DNA of 13,868 nt from an uncultured Succinatimonas sp. (lineage in GTDB: Bacteria; Pseudomonadota; Gammaproteobacteria; Enterobacterales; Succinivibrionaceae). Shown piece by piece: positions 12,736 through 13,868 of the stretch. Every line of letters begins with the position of its first letter. Positions within the stretch are counted from its first letter, which is position 1. The DNA lies in contig CALFLJ010000242.1 in the NCBI GenBank assembly GCA_937880335.1, positions 1 through 13,868 on the forward strand, read 5' to 3'. The notes below the pieces were generated by a model that saw only the letters and a program-made list of their open reading frames with translations, ran no database searches and was not told the DNA's origin. Both the position numbers and the translations under genes were made by a program.

Positions 12736-13868
12736 ATGACCTCGCGTACCTTACAGTGGCATGATGCAATATATACTCTAAAAGATGATCTTAAATTTAA
12801 TCTTGGAAATCTCACCATAAAACCTGATGATTTAATTGTCTTTATAGGTGGTAATGGTAGCGGAAAAACATCGTTGGCCAGGGCATTAGGCTGTGATCTT
12901 AAATTACATAGTGGATCTGCACCTGAAAATTATCATCCAGTCTTAGTCTCTTTTGAAAAGCAAATGAAGCTTTTAGAAGATGATTATAAAATGCGTAACA
13001 ATGATAATGCCTCACACGAGGAAGCTTTTGGCATTACGCCAAGAAAATTGTTTGCCTCTTTAGATCAAAGCTTGCTTTTTGAGGTTATAAAAAGCATGAA
13101 ACTATCTGCACTTTTAGATACTCCTATAAGACAATTGTCAGGAGGAGAAGGAAGAAAAGTCTTACTTGCGCAAGCTTTATGCTCAAAACCAAATCTTATT
13201 ATCTTCGACACCCCTTTTGATGCATTAGATGTACAAACCCGCCTTGAACTTTTAAAGCTAATAGATGAAATTCACACCAAATACGCAACTCCAATTGTTT
13301 TAATCGTAAATCGTCCAAGTGAAATTCCTGATACTTTAACTGCAATGGGAATTATCTCTGATCTTAAAATTGCAAAACTTGCCTCGCGTAAGGAAATTGA
13401 ATTAGATGAAGATGCTAAGGTTCTTTTAGGTAATGCAAAACTTATGGATGTAAGCTTACCTAAAACTCCGTTGAAATTCGCCCTCCCCACATTGAAATCA
13501 GACAAAATTATAAGTTTAAAAAATATAAACGTCACTTATCAACGCAAAGTTTTAGATAATCTTAATTTTGAAGTAAAAAAAGGAGAACACTGGCAGATAA
13601 TAGGTCCTAATGGTGCAGGTAAATCAACACTCCTGTCCTTCATTACAGGAGAAAACCCTCTAGTATATGCCAATGATGTAACAGTATTTGATTTTAAACG
13701 TGGTAGTGGAGAAAGTATTTGGGATATTAAAAAATACTATGGTTTAGTCTCAGGTACATTACATTTAAACTATAGAGTAAGTTCAAGTGCCCTAAATGTC
13801 GTGCTCTCGGGTTTTTATGATTCTATAGGACTTTATAATCAGGCCTCTGACGAGGAAATTAACTGTGC
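12736..13868 (+). CDS. modF: ModF/PhrA-type ATP-binding protein with two ABC domains (3' end outside window)
   Basis: The open frame begins at ATG 12736, six bases after AAGGA, and runs off the window at about codon 377; E. coli ModF has 490 residues. It carries two ABC ATPase domains and no membrane segment. Domain 1 has Walker A GGNGSGKT (38-45), signature LSGGE (134-138) and a Walker B ending in D158-T-P where ModF has D-E-P. Domain 2 has GPNGAGKS (290-297), and the stretch EHWQIIGPNGAGKSTLLSFI with RGSGESIWDIKKYYG and DSIGLYNQ is close to E. coli ModF. E. coli modF sits with modE and has been linked to molybdate transport and, as phrA, to photorepair, but its real task is unclear. No modE or modABC is visible here. 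Other lineages annotate such proteins as 'photorepair protein PhrA'. Confidence 0.9.
   Translation, partial: MTSRTLQWHDAIYTLKDDLKFNLGNLTIKPDDLIVFIGGNGSGKTSLARALGCDLKLHSGSAPENYHPVLVSFEKQMKLLEDDYKMRNNDNASHEEAFGITPRKLFASLDQSLLFEVIKSMKLSALLDTPIRQLSGGEGRKVLLAQALCSKPNLIIFDTPFDALDVQTRLELLKLIDEIHTKYATPIVLIVNRPSEIPDTLTAMGIISDLKIAKLASRKEIELDEDAKVLLGNAKLMDVSLPKTPLKFALPTLKSDKIISLKNINVTYQRKVLDNLNFEVKKGEHWQIIGPNGAGKSTLLSFITGENPLVYANDVTVFDFKRGSGESIWDIKKYYGLVSGTLHLNYRVSSSALNVVLSGFYDSIGLYNQASDEEINC

Noticed and set aside
13272..13535. 87-codon minus-strand frame inside modF
   Set aside because: The plus-strand modF frame is open throughout and matches the family on both sides.
1..13868. Defence system, CRISPR array, prophage, IS element or retron
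   Set aside because: No repeat-spacer array, transposase, integrase, reverse transcriptase, nuclease or toxin-antitoxin pair is seen on either strand; all coding sequences are assigned to other families.

Overview
The window looks like chromosome from an AT-rich gammaproteobacterium. The block dksA-gluQ-pcnB-folK is a gammaproteobacterial arrangement, and MrcB (PBP1b with a UB2H-like segment), UspE and ModF point the same way. The very AT-rich intergenic DNA, the Lys/Asn-rich proteins and the pairing of a FliK-like with a small FlhB-like gene would fit a host-associated lineage such as the Succinivibrionaceae. That family placement is inference from style and gene order, not from a search.

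Layout. (1) Bases 1-1931, plus strand: the 3' part of a low-complexity acidic protein ending in a FliK-type hook-length-control domain, followed by a 107-residue protein that is only the cytoplasmic switch domain of FlhB. (2) Bases 2080-4563, minus strand: mrcB, convergent with the previous pair and divergent from dksA. (3) Bases 4846-6249, plus strand: dksA and gluQ, 15 bases apart. (4) Bases 6250-6687: an AT-rich spacer with a perfect 27-base dyad and an extended -10 promoter. (5) Bases 6688-10383, plus strand: pcnB, folK, pth and ychF, overlapping or abutting, ended by a strong intrinsic terminator at 10450-10485. (6) Bases 10855-11775, minus strand: uspE. (7) Bases 11776-12735: about 960 bases with no convincing gene but several short dyads. 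(8) Base 12736 to the window end, plus strand: the first about 377 codons of modF, cut by the window edge.

How the genes fit together. Most are housekeeping functions: cell-wall synthesis (mrcB), stringent-response transcription (dksA), tRNA(Asp) modification (gluQ), RNA polyadenylation (pcnB), folate synthesis (folK), peptidyl-tRNA recycling (pth) and a ribosome-associated NTPase (ychF). The pcnB-folK-pth-ychF run is built like one transcription unit.

I see no defence island, CRISPR array, tRNA/rRNA, IS element or prophage. The most interesting signals are in gene expression. pcnB appears to start at an AUU codon, as in E. coli. A perfect 20-base palindrome sits between the Shine-Dalgarno sequence and the start codon of the FlhB-like gene. 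The first ATPase domain of ModF has lost its Walker B catalytic glutamate. The 960-base gene-free stretch before modF is unexplained.
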